This document shows positions 29,381 to 39,350 of a stretch of DNA of 64,000 nt, piece after piece; the first letter of the stretch is position 1, and every line of letters begins with the position of its first letter. This stretch comes from Gammaproteobacteria bacterium. Its GTDB lineage: Bacteria > Pseudomonadota > Gammaproteobacteria > Pseudomonadales > Pseudohongiellaceae. The position numbers were made by a program, and so were the translations under genes. The notes under the pieces were generated by a model that was not told the DNA's origin, did not search any database, and worked only from the letters and a program-made list of their open reading frames with translations. The DNA is taken from the NCBI GenBank assembly GCA_008081045.1, contig VMDC01000033.1, positions 1-64,000 on the forward strand. The letters run 5' to 3'.

Positions 29381-29659
29381 ATGAACGACGGACAGAATGA
29401 ATTTGGCAGCACACAGAAGCAAGCAGACGACATTGCAGTGCTCGATGCGAAAGGTCTGTATTGCCCGGAACCGGTCATGCTACTCCATAACAAAGTCAGG
29501 GACCTGCCTGGCGGAAGCCTGCTCAGGGTGATCGCAACTGACCCCTCCACAGAGAGAGACATCCCTAAGTTTTGCGTCTTTCTTGGGCATGAACTGATTG
29601 AAGCGACCCGGGATGAGACTCTGTTTACCTATGTCATCAAGAAGAAGGCAGACGGGTAA
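29381..29659 (+). CDS. tusA: Sulfur carrier protein TusA family
   Basis: A 92-aa sulfurtransferase that carries persulfide sulfur, in Escherichia coli from IscS to the TusBCD relay for tRNA 2-thiouridine formation. The signature GLYCPEPVM holds the active-site Cys (about residue 27), and the protein ends with the usual LFTYVIKK strand. A 17-residue polar N-terminal extension precedes the domain. GGAGAA lies at correct spacing before the ATG. Proximity to ttcA, another tRNA-thiolation gene, is suggestive, although ttcA does not use TusA in Escherichia coli. A GCGCG/CGCGC hairpin at 29342-29354 lies in its leader. Confidence 0.88.
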   Translation: MNDGQNEFGSTQKQADDIAVLDAKGLYCPEPVMLLHNKVRDLPGGSLLRVIATDPSTERDIPKFCVFLGHELIEATRDETLFTYVIKKKADG

Positions 29660-29662
29660 TCA

Positions 29663-30643
29663 ATGGGTGATGTCCATAAAGCGCATCCGCTGTTTTTGAT
29701 TGATGCCTCCATCTATATATTCCAGTCTCATTTTTCTGCTTATGTGCAGTGCACCAGCCGCAAAGATCAGGATCTCAGTGCGCTATACGGGTTTATTCAA
29801 TTCTTGTTGCAGTTTCTGCGTCGCGCTCAACCCGTTGTGGCGGCGATCGCGCATGATGAAAGTCTGTTCTGCGGATTTCGTCACGCTTTGTGCAGTGATT
29901 ACAAGTCTAATCGCGAGTTACCGGACGATAATCTGAGTATGCAGCTTGAGGCCTGCCACTTGATTGGTGAAATTTTTGGCTTTGCTTCCTACCGGAGTCG
30001 GGTGTACGAAGCGGACGATATTATCGGCACGATAGCGAGTCAGATTCGAAACACAAGTTCAGCGAACGACCCGAATGAGCCGCGACAGATCCAAATTGTT
30101 TCCAGAGACAAGGACCTGGCGCAGTTGCTTGTGACTGACGGAGACTGTCTTTGGGATTTCAGTGCGAACAAACGGCGTTTCCGGGTACATATTGAGGAAG
30201 AGTTCGGCGTTTCGGCGGAACAGCTTCCAGATTTTCTGGGCTTGGCCGGTGATGCTGCCGATTGTATCTCAGGTGTTCCCGGGATCGGCGCGGTCAAGGC
30301 GGGTCAGCTGCTGCGGAAGTTCGGTACGCTTGATGAGATCTACCGCAATCTTGATGCGGTCGCGCAGATGAAGATCAGAGGGGCGGAGCGACTGGCGACT
30401 GTGCTTGAAGAAAACCGGGACACCGCTGAGCTCAGCCGGAAGCTGGCGACAATTGTTTGCGAGGTTGATGACACAGATGAGTATTTTGGGAAAGTATCGC
30501 TGTCAGATCTCTTCGTACACACACCCGATCTGGATGAGCTGCGAAGCTTTCTGGTTGATTACTCTTTTGGTCCCCGAGAAAGCAGTGAAATTGTAAAACA
30601 GGCGGCTCAACTCATTAAAGACTCCTCAGGGCAAGCGGTTTAA
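29663..30643 (+). CDS. 5'-3' exonuclease/flap endonuclease, Xni-like
   Basis: A 326-aa nuclease of the PolA N-terminal/FEN family, here a stand-alone protein. Metal-binding acidic clusters are seen in FLIDASIYIF, YEADDIIGT, SRDKDLAQL and GLAGDAADCISGVPGIGAVKAGQLL; the last also contains the helix-hairpin-helix that contacts DNA. It is longer than Escherichia coli Xni (251 aa) and retains the residues of an active enzyme. It starts three bases after tusA stops. It probably processes flaps or gapped DNA. Confidence 0.85.
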   Translation: MGDVHKAHPLFLIDASIYIFQSHFSAYVQCTSRKDQDLSALYGFIQFLLQFLRRAQPVVAAIAHDESLFCGFRHALCSDYKSNRELPDDNLSMQLEACHLIGEIFGFASYRSRVYEADDIIGTIASQIRNTSSANDPNEPRQIQIVSRDKDLAQLLVTDGDCLWDFSANKRRFRVHIEEEFGVSAEQLPDFLGLAGDAADCISGVPGIGAVKAGQLLRKFGTLDEIYRNLDAVAQMKIRGAERLATVLEENRDTAELSRKLATIVCEVDDTDEYFGKVSLSDLFVHTPDLDELRSFLVDYSFGPRESSEIVKQAAQLIKDSSGQAV

Positions 30644-30689
30644 TATGGCGCTCTAGGCTACCGTCAGCTCGTCAATCAGAATTTTGCTC

Positions 30690-31853
30690 ATGCGAATTAT
30701 CGCCGACAGAAACATCCCACTTTTGCCAAGCCTCCTAGCAGAGCAGGAATTGGTGCAGGTAGACGCACGGGAAATAAGCGCGGATTCGCTCACTCAGGCA
30801 GATGCTCTGGTCGTTCGATCGGTGACTCAGGTCGACAGCCGGCTTCTGACAGGTTCGTCCGTTCGATTTGTCGCAACCGCGACGTCCGGAGTCGACCACG
30901 TCGATTTACCGTGGCTTGCCAATTCCGGCATCGCGTTTTCCTCAGCGGCGGGTGCTAATGCGACAGCTGTGGCTGATTACGTGATGGCTGCGTTCAGCTG
31001 GTATTTGCTGCGCACCGGTAAACGCCCTGAACAGCTCCGCTGTGGCATCGTCGGGATCGGCCATGTCGGTACTGAAGTGCTGAGGCGGTTTCGTGCCCTG
31101 GGTTGTGTGACTCTTGCCTGTGATCCGCCAAGACAGGAAAGCGGTGATCCGCTGGCATCTGATTTTGAAGATCTGTCCGCATTGCGTGCCTGCGATGTGG
31201 TGTCTGTTCATGTGCCGCTGAATTCATCGGGGCGTCATGCGACGGTGGGGCTAATAGATGGAGCATTTCTCAGGGCCCTGCCGCGCGGTGCGCTTCTGAT
31301 CAATACCTCAAGAGGCGGGGTGCTCAATGAAAGGGACGCGAGCCGTATCCTTACTGCGCGCAAGGATATCCGTCTGGTTCTTGACGTCTTTGCCGGAGAG
31401 CCCAGTGCGGACCCCTCTTTAGTAAGCGTCACCGATCTGATTACCCCTCATATAGCGGGCTACAGCCGGCTGGCCAAACACCTCGCTGCGAGACAAGTAG
31501 CGAAAGCACTGATGAGGTTCTTTGAGCTCGCCGTCCCGCCATCTAATGAAAGCGCTGATTCTACTGAACAGATGCGGCTTGAGCTTGTTACCGGTCAGCC
31601 GGAAGAAGTCTGGCAGGTTGCACTTCAGTGTTTTGATCTGACAGCCATCAGCGATACCTTCAAGAGGAGTATTACACGAGGGCACAGCGAGGAGGTTTTT
31701 GATTCTCTGCGCAAGCAATGCTCGGAACGGCCAGAATATTCAGAATGCTCAGCCGGTGGTCAAATGACGGCTCCGGCGTCTGATTATTTGGCTGGAATAG
31801 GCTTTGCTGTGGATCGAGAATCAGGCAGATCTGAATCCGGTAGGCGCTCCTAA
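30690..31853 (+). CDS. pdxB: Erythronate-4-phosphate dehydrogenase PdxB
   Basis: The second step of pyridoxal 5'-phosphate biosynthesis by the DXP-dependent route: NAD-linked oxidation of 4-phosphoerythronate. The opening MRIIADRNIPLL is diagnostic. The Rossmann motif is GIVGIGHVG near residue 115; catalytic surroundings are NTSRGGVLNE, DVFAGEP and LITPHIAGYS. The C-terminal PdxB dimerisation domain is present. At 387 aa it is the usual length. The ATG at 30690 is preferred to one two codons earlier. It is convergent with the aminotransferase gene, six bases apart. Confidence 0.93.
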   Translation: MRIIADRNIPLLPSLLAEQELVQVDAREISADSLTQADALVVRSVTQVDSRLLTGSSVRFVATATSGVDHVDLPWLANSGIAFSSAAGANATAVADYVMAAFSWYLLRTGKRPEQLRCGIVGIGHVGTEVLRRFRALGCVTLACDPPRQESGDPLASDFEDLSALRACDVVSVHVPLNSSGRHATVGLIDGAFLRALPRGALLINTSRGGVLNERDASRILTARKDIRLVLDVFAGEPSADPSLVSVTDLITPHIAGYSRLAKHLAARQVAKALMRFFELAVPPSNESADSTEQMRLELVTGQPEEVWQVALQCFDLTAISDTFKRSITRGHSEEVFDSLRKQCSERPEYSECSAGGQMTAPASDYLAGIGFAVDRESGRSESGRRS

Positions 31854-31859
31854 AAAGCC

Positions 31860-33107
31860 CTAAATTCGATACTGATCCAAAACGTTGGCAAGCTTCTGCA
31901 GCGCATTTTCCAGCTCATCAAGGCGAGGTAAGAACACAATCCTCAGATGATGTGTATCCTTGATATTAAACGCACTGCCCTGCACCAGAAGAACCTTTTC
32001 CTGTTCAAGGATGTCGAGTACCAGCTTCACATCATCGGCAACGTCAAAGTGCGCAGGATCGAGGCGTGGAAAGAGATAGATCGCCCCCTTGGGCATGACG
32101 CAGTCAACACCGGGAATGGAGGTCAGCAGGCGATGGGCCGCATTCCTCTGTTCCAGTAACCGCCCGCCGGGAAGAAGGAGTTCATTGATGCTCTGGTAGC
32201 CGCCCAGGGCAGTTTGTATTGCAAACTGGGCGGGGACATTGGCGCACAGTCTCATATTGCTCAGAATTTCCAGGCCAAGAATGTAATCCCGGGCCACGTG
32301 CTTTGCCCCGCTGATCACCATCCAGCCGGAGCGGAAACCTGCCAACCGATACGCCTTCGATAATCCGCTGAAGCTGACGATGAGCAAATCATCACAAAGC
32401 GAGGCAACGGGGATATGGCAGGCATCGTCGTAGAGGATCTTGCTGTAAATCTCATCGGCAAAGATGATGAGTTGATGTTGGCGGGCCAATTCAATGAGCT
32501 CTGTCAGAATCTCTTTGCTGTAAACGGCGCCAGTCGGATTATTCGGGTTGATAATCACAAGTGCTTTGGTGTGTGGAGTAATTTTTGCCGCAATGTCCGC
32601 CACACTCGGATACCAGTCAGACTGTTCGTCACACAGGTAGTGAACCGGTGTGCCTCCGCTCAGACTGACTGCTGCAGTCCAGAGCGGGTAGTCAGGAGCC
32701 GGGATCAGAACCTGATCGCCATCATTCAGAAGTGCCTGCATTGCCATGGTGATCAGTTCACTTACCCCATTACCCAGGTAAATGTCATCAATTTCCACAT
32801 TCGCAATGCCCAGCCGCTGACATTCCTGCATGACTGCCTTTCGAGCCGGGTAGAGACCCTTTGAGTCAGAATAACCTTGGGCGTCTGCTAAGTTGTGAAT
32901 GACATCGTAAAGTATCTCGTCCGGTGCATTGAACCCGAAAGGCGCTGGGTTGCCGATATTCAGCTTCAGAATCTGCTGGCCTTCCTCTTCGAGACGAGCG
33001 GCCTGCTCCAGCACCGGGCCTCGGATGTCGTAACAAACATTATTGAGTTTGACTGACTGAGCAATGCTCGTGGCGTACAGAGACGCTGGTGGTTTCTTGG
33101 AATTCAT
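31860..33107 (-). CDS. alaA: AlaA-type PLP aminotransferase
   Basis: A class I/II aminotransferase of about 415 aa. It matches glutamate-pyruvate aminotransferase AlaA: NIGNPAPFGFNAPDEI, GYSDSKGLYPARKAV, NPNNPTGAVYS, FADEIYSKI and the PLP lysine in FSGLSKAYRLAGFRSGW (near residue 250). It makes alanine from pyruvate with glutamate as donor. The ATG at 33107 follows AAGG; a TTG two codons earlier is the longer alternative. It is divergent from msrB across about 210 bases, which hold a possible TATACT -10 for this gene (complement of 33180-33185). Confidence 0.9.
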   Translation of the reverse strand: MNSKKPPASLYATSIAQSVKLNNVCYDIRGPVLEQAARLEEEGQQILKLNIGNPAPFGFNAPDEILYDVIHNLADAQGYSDSKGLYPARKAVMQECQRLGIANVEIDDIYLGNGVSELITMAMQALLNDGDQVLIPAPDYPLWTAAVSLSGGTPVHYLCDEQSDWYPSVADIAAKITPHTKALVIINPNNPTGAVYSKEILTELIELARQHQLIIFADEIYSKILYDDACHIPVASLCDDLLIVSFSGLSKAYRLAGFRSGWMVISGAKHVARDYILGLEILSNMRLCANVPAQFAIQTALGGYQSINELLLPGGRLLEQRNAAHRLLTSIPGVDCVMPKGAIYLFPRLDPAHFDVADDVKLVLDILEQEKVLLVQGSAFNIKDTHHLRIVFLPRLDELENALQKLANVLDQYRI

Positions 33108-33319
33108 GGTCAACCTTATGCGCGGCGACGCGGAATCGCACGCCGATATTTGGATGAGGCTCGGCTTTCGCTTAGACTTAGTATACCTCAGCTTGTCTGA
33201 AGTCGCTCTTTACGGTGTCAGCTAAAACTGAGGCGCCGGGCAGGCGGGACTGAAGACAACAGCAAACCAGTGAGTCGGAATTTGCAGCCATCGGCACCGA
33301 GCCTTGGAGAACAGTAAAA

Positions 33320-33751
33320 ATGCACGATGAAACAGAAAAGGCCGGCAAACCCGGTCTCAGTAAAACGGAAGCTGACTGGCGGGAGGAGCTTGATCCGCAT
33401 CAGTTTCATGTCCTCAGGGAAAAGGGAACTGAGCGGGCCTTTTCGGGAAAATACTGGGACCTCAAAGATGAGGGGAGTTATCTCTGTGCTGCCTGCGGAG
33501 AGACTCTGTTTCTGTCAGAGACCAAGTACGACTCCGGTTCAGGATGGCCGAGTTTCTATCAGCCGGCTGGTTCGGAGAGCGTCAGAGAGGTCGCGGATCA
33601 TTCCCATGGCATGATTCGCACGGAAGTTATCTGCGGCAAGTGTGAGTCACATCTGGGGCATGTTTTTCCCGACGGACCTCCCGAGACTGGACTGCGCTAC
33701 TGTATTAACTCTGCTTCGCTCGACTTCGACGGCAAAGCCGGCAAAGAGTGA
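33320..33751 (+). CDS. msrB: Methionine-R-sulfoxide reductase MsrB
   Basis: A 143-aa enzyme reducing methionine-R-sulfoxide in oxidised proteins. Two CxxC pairs (CAAC and CGKC) form the zinc site. The catalytic Cys is in [19 protein letters not shown] and GHVFPDGPP are family motifs. GGAGAA lies before the ATG. It is a free-standing MsrB without a fused MsrA. Confidence 0.95.
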   Translation: MHDETEKAGKPGLSKTEADWREELDPHQFHVLREKGTERAFSGKYWDLKDEGSYLCAACGETLFLSETKYDSGSGWPSFYQPAGSESVREVADHSHGMIRTEVICGKCESHLGHVFPDGPPETGLRYCINSASLDFDGKAGKE

Positions 33752-33879
33752 TGCGAACGATGTGCCGGAGGCGGATAAGGCAGGGCATCTCGCTTTGGCG
33801 ATTCGGGCATAAAAATGTCATGACGCTTTCTGGCGTACTCTGACTCAGCCTTAACGCCTGAGGTGCGGGTTTTCTGTCA

Positions 33880-34317
33880 TTAAAATTGATACCTGAAGCC
33901 AAGCTGATATCTGAATCGGGAGTAATCAAACAACTCAATATCGCTTTTGTTGTCGGTATATGATGCCTCTCCGGTGACGACAAGGTTTCTGGCTACCGTC
34001 CATAACCAGCCGGCCGTTACTGTTTCATTGTCGTCAGACCGGATGGTGTTGAAGAAAACGGGATGCTCGCTGTCATGTTCGACATCCTGAATGGAAGCAC
34101 GGACGTAAGGCGTGTGCTGAGCACTGAGTCGGTAGAGCAGATTATATGCCAGCCCCGTGAACTTACGGCCATTATGTCTGCCGCCTCGCGGATTCTGTGG
34201 GTCTTCGTTTGCATGGTAGAGATTAACGGAGTGGGTAGCTTGACCTGCAATTGCGTTACGATTATCGCGCAGAATCGCAATTATCACGTGGTTGACTGCC
34301 CAATGTCTGAGCTTTGG
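33880..34317 (-). pseudogene. C-terminal remnant of an outer-membrane barrel protein
   Basis: An open stretch of about 145 codons shows amphipathic beta strands and ends in FRYQLGFRYQF, the terminal-Phe strand recognised by the BAM complex. The pattern HTPYVRAS, FFNTIRSDDNETVTAGW, and SYTDNKSDIELFDYSR resembles the last strands of DUF560/Slam-type barrels. There is no start with a ribosome-binding site, signal peptide or N-terminal domain. Upstream it is closed in the same frame by the TAG of the DUF6316-like gene (34318-34320). It is probably what is left of a deleted gene. The family assignment is by eye. Confidence 0.5.
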
Positions 34318-34521
34318 CTATTCCGGACCGGCGTCGAGGCGCTGTTTCAGTTCAGACAAAAATTTGTTCAGATTGCTCTGCGCTTCAGATTGGTATCTGA
34401 AAGGACCGATTTTCTGACCTGTGTCGGTCTGGTAATACCAGAGATTGTCCTGACTGTAGATCTCTGTCTGCTGATCCTGGGTTCCTCCCTGGTTCATCTG
34501 CATCGATGTCAGCTTTTTCAT
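34318..34521 (-). CDS. Small DUF6316-like protein
   Basis: A protein of about 67 aa. The core LWYYQTDTGQKIGPFRYQSEAQ followed by a helix (LNKFLSELKQRL) resembles the small DUF6316 proteins of marine gammaproteobacteria, where a W-Y/F-x-T-R-x-G-x-x-GPF pattern recurs. Function is unknown. The start could be ATG 34521 or an in-frame ATG 21 codons upstream. It shares its reading frame with the barrel remnant downstream, separated only by its TAG stop. Confidence 0.5.
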   Translation of the reverse strand: MKKLTSMQMNQGGTQDQQTEIYSQDNLWYYQTDTGQKIGPFRYQSEAQSNLNKFLSELKQRLDAGPE

Positions 34522-34738
34522 GTCATTCTGCCCTGTAAGTGAGGATCCGGTCTTCGCGAAAGCCAGCGCTACAGGGTAAGGCAATGTCGCGAAGTGATTT
34601 GTGAGCGTGAGCCTATATTTCGAGACTCCGTTTTGACGATTTGTTTCCGATGATCAGGGAAGTCAAGACTTTTAACGACCATCGCGAGCAGTGATGCCAA
34701 CCCGCAGTCTCGAGCGAGACGCTCCAGTCTATAGCTTC

Positions 34739-35395
34739 TCAAAGTTTGCCGGCCAGCGCCAGCATATCCTGTTGGGTGTTCAGATTGGTGAAATCAAACG
34801 CTGAGCTGCACGCTATGTCAACGACTACAGAGTCAAGTTCCGGCAACAGCGGTTTCGGGCCAAAAACGCCCGCACCGAGTGCCTTTTTGATTGTTGCGGC
34901 CGATGTGCAGTGCCATAACGAGAAGAGCGGCTGTAGCTGACCGGCCTGACAGGCAACGGCGACCTGCCTGCTCTGAATCGAAAGCGCATGTTTGAGTTGC
35001 GCAACCACGTTGTCCGGAAAAATGGGGACATCGACTGGGAAGCAGGCAAGCAGCGGCAAGGGCCTGTTCCTTGCCTGCTGGTCGACGACCCAGTCCATTG
35101 CGGTGGCAATGCCCAACAGCGGGCCGCTCTGTGAGTCGTCTCGGTCCGGAACGATGGGGAGTCCGAATTGCCGATAAAAAGCCGAAGAGGAGTTACTCGA
35201 CAGGATCAGTTCGTCCACCTGATGTTCGGCGCGTCTTACTACGTGCTCAAGCAGACTCCTGCCAGCAAGTATTTGTTCGGGTTTACTCGCCCCCATTCGT
35301 CTTGAACGACCGCCAGCGAGAATGACCCCGACTGTTCGGGAGGTCGCACCTGGTATTTCCACGGAAAAGGTATTGCTCTTGTCGCGTTGCGGCAT
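34739..35395 (-). CDS. mobA: Molybdenum cofactor guanylyltransferase MobA
   Basis: Transfers GMP to molybdopterin to make the guanine dinucleotide form of the molybdenum cofactor. The 218-aa protein has the nucleotide-binding opening VGVILAGGRSRRMG, a conserved Lys-Pro soon after, GPLLGIATAM and a CFPVDVPIFP metal-binding stretch, all as in the MobA family. The N-terminus carries about 20 extra residues before the first strand. It stands alone here: no other mo genes or molybdoenzymes are in the window. Confidence 0.9.
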   Translation of the reverse strand: MPQRDKSNTFSVEIPGATSRTVGVILAGGRSRRMGASKPEQILAGRSLLEHVVRRAEHQVDELILSSNSSSAFYRQFGLPIVPDRDDSQSGPLLGIATAMDWVVDQQARNRPLPLLACFPVDVPIFPDNVVAQLKHALSIQSRQVAVACQAGQLQPLFSLWHCTSAATIKKALGAGVFGPKPLLPELDSVVVDIACSSAFDFTNLNTQQDMLALAGKL

Positions 35396-35740
35396 CTCAG
35401 TTCAGTCACTCAGTCTCCGAGCAGAAAGTGTAGTCTACTTGATATCGATTTCCTGATCTGTCGTCCGAACAGTGCCAGCACAGTCGGACTTTTCAATTCG
35501 CTCTGGCAGCCTGTTCAAACAGCAAGCCCGACAGGCGTTGCAGTCCCCAAATTGATGTGGGAAAATCGCGCTCTTTGCTCGCCTGGTGTATCACTGTAAG
35601 TTATTGAAATTATTCGAAAACAGAGTGCCTTATGCGCCCTGGTCGAATCTTTGCGGGCAATTGTAGGTAGCAGCACGGGCTCAAGGCAACCGGTCGCCGG
35701 CGTCGAGCGGCAGCGATGATGAATCGAACGAGGTTAAAAC
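35396..35740. other. Intergenic region upstream of tig
   Basis: A 345-base gap between mobA (minus) and tig (plus), with no tRNA or convincing ORF. An AT-rich patch near 35600-35625 (TTATTGAAATTATTCG) could hold the tig promoter, but the hexamers are not clear. AACGAGG lies before the tig ATG. Confidence 0.4.
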
Positions 35741-37069
35741 ATGCAGGTTTCAGTAGAGACGACTGAAGGTCTAGAACGAAAGTTAACGATAGCGATACCA
35801 GGGGATCGTGTCGATACGGCAGTCAATGCCCGGCTTCAGGAAGCTGCGCAGACAATCCGCCTCAATGGGTTCCGCCAGGGCAAGGTGCCGCTTAAGGTGG
35901 TAAAAAATAAGTTCGGAAAAGGCGTGCGTCAGGAAGTGGTTGGAGAGCTAATGAACCAAACCTACTTTGAGGCCATCGCACAGGAAAGCCTGAAGCCGGC
36001 AGGGCAACCTCGCATCGAACCCACGAGCATGGATGAAGGGAAGGACGTTGAATTTGTCGCTGTTTTTGAGGTGTACCCCGAGATTGAATTGCCCGATTTC
36101 GCAGCCATCAAAGCAGAGCGCCTTGTTGCTGAGGTTTCAGACGACGATATCGACGAAATGATCGAAACTCTTCGCAAACAGCGTCAGACGTGGGTGCCTG
36201 TCGAGCGGGCCGCTGCCGACGGAGATATGGTCAACATCGACTATGTCGGCAAAAAAGAAGGTGAGGAGTTTCAGGGGGGTAAAGCGGCTGGGCAGAATCT
36301 GGTCCTGGGCTCCGAGCGAATGATCCCCGGCTTCGAGGATGGCGTAATCGGAAAGAGCGCGGGTGAGGACTTTACCCTGCAGCTTAAGTTTCCTGATGAA
36401 TATCACAGTGAAGAACTGGCTGGGGCTGAAGTTGAGTTCGAACTCACGCTTAACACAGTGAGCGAGCAGAGCCTGCCCGAGGTTAACGAAGACTTTTTTA
36501 AGAGCTTCGGCGTGGAAGAGGGCGGCATGGAGGCATTTCGCGAGGAAGTCAGCAACAACATGCAGCGCGAAATGAAAACTGCTTCGCGCAACAAGCTCAA
36601 AACAACGCTGATGGATGCGTTGATTTCAGATTTGGAGGTCGCGATTCCGGCGGCTTTGATGAGTAACGAAATTCATCAGCTGAAGCATCAAACCGTGCAG
36701 CAGATGGGAGGGGGTCAGGGGTTTGATCCTCACAGTATGCCAGACGACCTTTTTCGGGAGCAGGCCAAACGCCGGGTCACTCTGGGGCTTATTTTGGGTG
36801 AGGTGATCTCGCAACAAAGCATTCAGGCTGACGCGGACAAAGTCAGGGATGCGGTAGAGGAGATAGCTGCCACATACGAGTCACCGGAGGAGGTTGTAAA
36901 GTGGTACTACAGCAACGAAGAGCAGCTGCAGGGAATCGAGTCATCAGTGATTGAAGATCAGGTCTTTGACTATATCATCGAGCAGGCGCAGGTGTCCGAT
37001 AAAGAGGTGTCATACCAGGACGTTATAAAGCCCGAGTCACAGGGCGGCGAAGCGGAAGACACGGCTTAA
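35741..37069 (+). CDS. tig: Trigger factor
   Basis: Ribosome-associated chaperone and peptidyl-prolyl isomerase that meets nascent chains at the exit tunnel. At 442 aa it has the three-domain layout: the N-terminal ribosome-binding domain with GFRQGKVP at 43-50, an FKBP-type isomerase domain around 150-245 (VNIDYVGKKEGEEF, IPGFEDGVIG), and the helical C-terminal arms. The C-terminal tail is acidic. It heads the tig-clpP-clpX-lon-hupB-ppiD block. Confidence 0.97.
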   Translation: MQVSVETTEGLERKLTIAIPGDRVDTAVNARLQEAAQTIRLNGFRQGKVPLKVVKNKFGKGVRQEVVGELMNQTYFEAIAQESLKPAGQPRIEPTSMDEGKDVEFVAVFEVYPEIELPDFAAIKAERLVAEVSDDDIDEMIETLRKQRQTWVPVERAAADGDMVNIDYVGKKEGEEFQGGKAAGQNLVLGSERMIPGFEDGVIGKSAGEDFTLQLKFPDEYHSEELAGAEVEFELTLNTVSEQSLPEVNEDFFKSFGVEEGGMEAFREEVSNNMQREMKTASRNKLKTTLMDALISDLEVAIPAALMSNEIHQLKHQTVQQMGGGQGFDPHSMPDDLFREQAKRRVTLGLILGEVISQQSIQADADKVRDAVEEIAATYESPEEVVKWYYSNEEQLQGIESSVIEDQVFDYIIEQAQVSDKEVSYQDVIKPESQGGEAEDTA

Positions 37070-37184
37070 CCGTTGATCTCGTCACTTCACCGAATATTCA
37101 GGGCAGCCGTCCGGGATGACACCCGACAAAAACCCGGTGCGAAGCCCCTTTCATAAAACACACTTTTCAGAAGGAACAGTTGCC

Positions 37185-37826
37185 ATGCCGAGTCGCTCAA
37201 TGGATCCCGCAGCCGCACTGGTGCCCGTGGTGGTGGAGCAAACTGCTCGCGGCGAGCGCTCTTATGATATTTATTCGCGCCTGCTTAAAGATCGGGTGAT
37301 CTTCATGACTGGGCCGGTTGAGGATCATATGGCCAACCTGATTGTTGCCCAGATGTTATTCCTGGAGTCCGAAAATCCTGACAAAGACATTCATCTGTAC
37401 ATTAATTCCCCTGGGGGGTCAGTGACAGCAGGTCTGTCTATCTATGACACCATGCAGTTCATCCGACCTGATGTGAGCACCATGTGCATCGGTCAAGCGG
37501 CCAGCATGGGTGCCATGCTGCTGGCTGGCGGCGCGGCAGGTAAGCGCCTTGCGCTGCCACACGCACGGATGATGATACATCAACCCAGCGGCGGTGCTCA
37601 GGGGCAGGCATCAGACATTGAAATACAAGCCAATGAAATCATAAAGATACGAAAGAAACTTAATGTTCTTTTGGCGGAGCATACTGGGCAAGATGAAGAA
37701 CGGATTGCACGGGACACGGAGCGGGACAATTTCATGAGCGCGGGCGAAGCCCTCGAGTATGGCCTGATTGATAAAGTAATTGAGCGACGTGTAGATAAAG
37801 TAGATAAGGCGGAAAGCAAGGTATAG
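37185..37826 (+). CDS. clpP: ATP-dependent Clp protease proteolytic subunit
   Basis: The 14-mer serine peptidase that degrades substrates delivered by ClpX or ClpA. The catalytic triad is visible: Ser107 in GQAASMGAM, His132 in IHQPSGG and Asp181. [11 protein letters not shown] is the conserved handle region. At 213 aa from the ATG at 37185 (AAGGAAC upstream) it matches the family; a frame open 23 codons upstream is not family-like. clpX follows after 154 bases. Confidence 0.97.
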   Translation: MPSRSMDPAAALVPVVVEQTARGERSYDIYSRLLKDRVIFMTGPVEDHMANLIVAQMLFLESENPDKDIHLYINSPGGSVTAGLSIYDTMQFIRPDVSTMCIGQAASMGAMLLAGGAAGKRLALPHARMMIHQPSGGAQGQASDIEIQANEIIKIRKKLNVLLAEHTGQDEERIARDTERDNFMSAGEALEYGLIDKVIERRVDKVDKAESKV

Positions 37827-37980
37827 CGGTCAATTTTCGCTTGCAATCGCGCTCCAATGCCTTAGTTTAAGGCTCACAGAGGCAACCGACAGACGTAATG
37901 CTTTGCAGCGCGGTTAGTGTCTAAAAGTCCAGCAGTAACGATCCCTTTTGACCGGGACGTGTTTTGGGTAGTAATCATTT

Positions 37981-39267
37981 ATGTCAGACGACAAATACAG
38001 CAAAGGCGAAGACAACGGTAAGCTGTTGTACTGCTCCTTCTGCGGCAAAAGTCAGCACGAAGTCCGAAAACTCATCGCAGGCCCTTCCGTATTCGTCTGC
38101 GACGAATGTGTTGACCTCTGCAACGACATCATCCGGGAAGAAATTCAGGAGAAAGACTCCGATTCAGGGGCGCGCAAGCTGCCGATCCCGGAAGAGATCA
38201 AGAGTACGTTGGACGAATATGTCATTGGTCAGGATAGCGCCAAGAAGGTGCTTGCGGTGGCGGTCTACAATCACTACAAGCGGCTGAATTACGATAAATC
38301 CAGTCAAGACGTGGAGCTCGGTAAGAGCAATATCCTGATGGTCGGCCCGACCGGGACCGGAAAAACCCTGCTGGCAGAGACCCTGGCCCGGCTGCTTGAT
38401 GTTCCATTCACGATTGCAGATGCCACAACACTGACTGAAGCCGGCTACGTTGGCGAAGACGTTGAAAACATCATTCAGAAACTTCTGCAAAAATGTGACT
38501 ATGACGTTGAAAAAGCTCAGATTGGCATTGTCTATATTGACGAGATCGACAAGATATCGCGTAAGTCGGACAATCCCTCGATCACCAGAGACGTCTCGGG
38601 CGAAGGGGTCCAGCAGGCGCTGCTGAAACTCATTGAAGGCACCGTGGCCTCTGTCCCACCGCAGGGGGGGCGCAAGCATCCTCAACAGGAGTTCTTACAG
38701 GTAGATACCGCCAACATTCTGTTCATTTGTGGGGGCGCTTTTGCCGGCTTGGACAAGGTGATCCGGGACAGGTCTCAGAAAAGCGGTATCGGGTTCAGTG
38801 CAGAAGTGCGCAGTCAGGACAACGAAGACAACCTCGGAGAAACCCTCAGTGGCGTGGAGCCCGAGGATCTGGTCAAGTACGGATTGATTCCGGAATTTGT
38901 CGGTCGTCTGCCTATGATTGCGACCCTTGATGAGCTGGATCTTGACGCGTTGGTTCGGATCATCAAAGAGCCGAAAAACAGTCTCACCAAGCAGTACAGC
39001 AAGCTGTTTGAGATGGAGGGGGTCGAGATACAGTTCCGGGATGATGCATTACGGGCGGTAGCGCGCAAGGCCAAGGAAAGGAAAACGGGTGCGAGAGGTC
39101 TGCGCTCGATTATGGAAGCCGTCTTGCTGGATACGATGTATAAAATCCCCTCGCTCGAGGCTGTCAGCAAGGTCATCATCGATGAAGCGGTCATTCAGGG
39201 CGAGTCTGAGCCACTGCTGATGTATGAGAACGCTGAACCGACCAGCAAATCCGTGGCGGACGAATAA
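37981..39267 (+). CDS. clpX: ATP-dependent Clp protease ATPase subunit ClpX
   Basis: AAA+ unfoldase of 428 aa that feeds ClpP. The N-terminal zinc-binding domain has C18, C21, C40 and C43. Walker A is GPTGTGKT at 122-129, and Walker B contains VYIDEIDKI. The ClpP-contacting IGF loop is present as SGIGFSA near residue 266. Sensor motifs ARG and [10 protein letters not shown] follow. All expected parts are intact. Confidence 0.98.
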   Translation: MSDDKYSKGEDNGKLLYCSFCGKSQHEVRKLIAGPSVFVCDECVDLCNDIIREEIQEKDSDSGARKLPIPEEIKSTLDEYVIGQDSAKKVLAVAVYNHYKRLNYDKSSQDVELGKSNILMVGPTGTGKTLLAETLARLLDVPFTIADATTLTEAGYVGEDVENIIQKLLQKCDYDVEKAQIGIVYIDEIDKISRKSDNPSITRDVSGEGVQQALLKLIEGTVASVPPQGGRKHPQQEFLQVDTANILFICGGAFAGLDKVIRDRSQKSGIGFSAEVRSQDNEDNLGETLSGVEPEDLVKYGLIPEFVGRLPMIATLDELDLDALVRIIKEPKNSLTKQYSKLFEMEGVEIQFRDDALRAVARKAKERKTGARGLRSIMEAVLLDTMYKIPSLEAVSKVIIDEAVIQGESEPLLMYENAEPTSKSVADE

Positions 39268-39350
39268 TCCCCGGCATCGACTTGATTTCTGGCCCAGCGA
39301 CTCTATGTCTTAGATAGAACGCCGGCCTATGCCTAACTAACGAGTACCCT

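Noticed and set aside
34063-34542. 159-codon plus-strand frame opposite the barrel remnant
   Set aside because: It is the complement of two better-supported minus-strand frames and shows no ribosome-binding site.
39268-39350. Heat-shock (sigma-32) promoter for lon
   Set aside because: A CTTGAT is present, but no acceptable CCCCAT-type -10 follows at the required distance.
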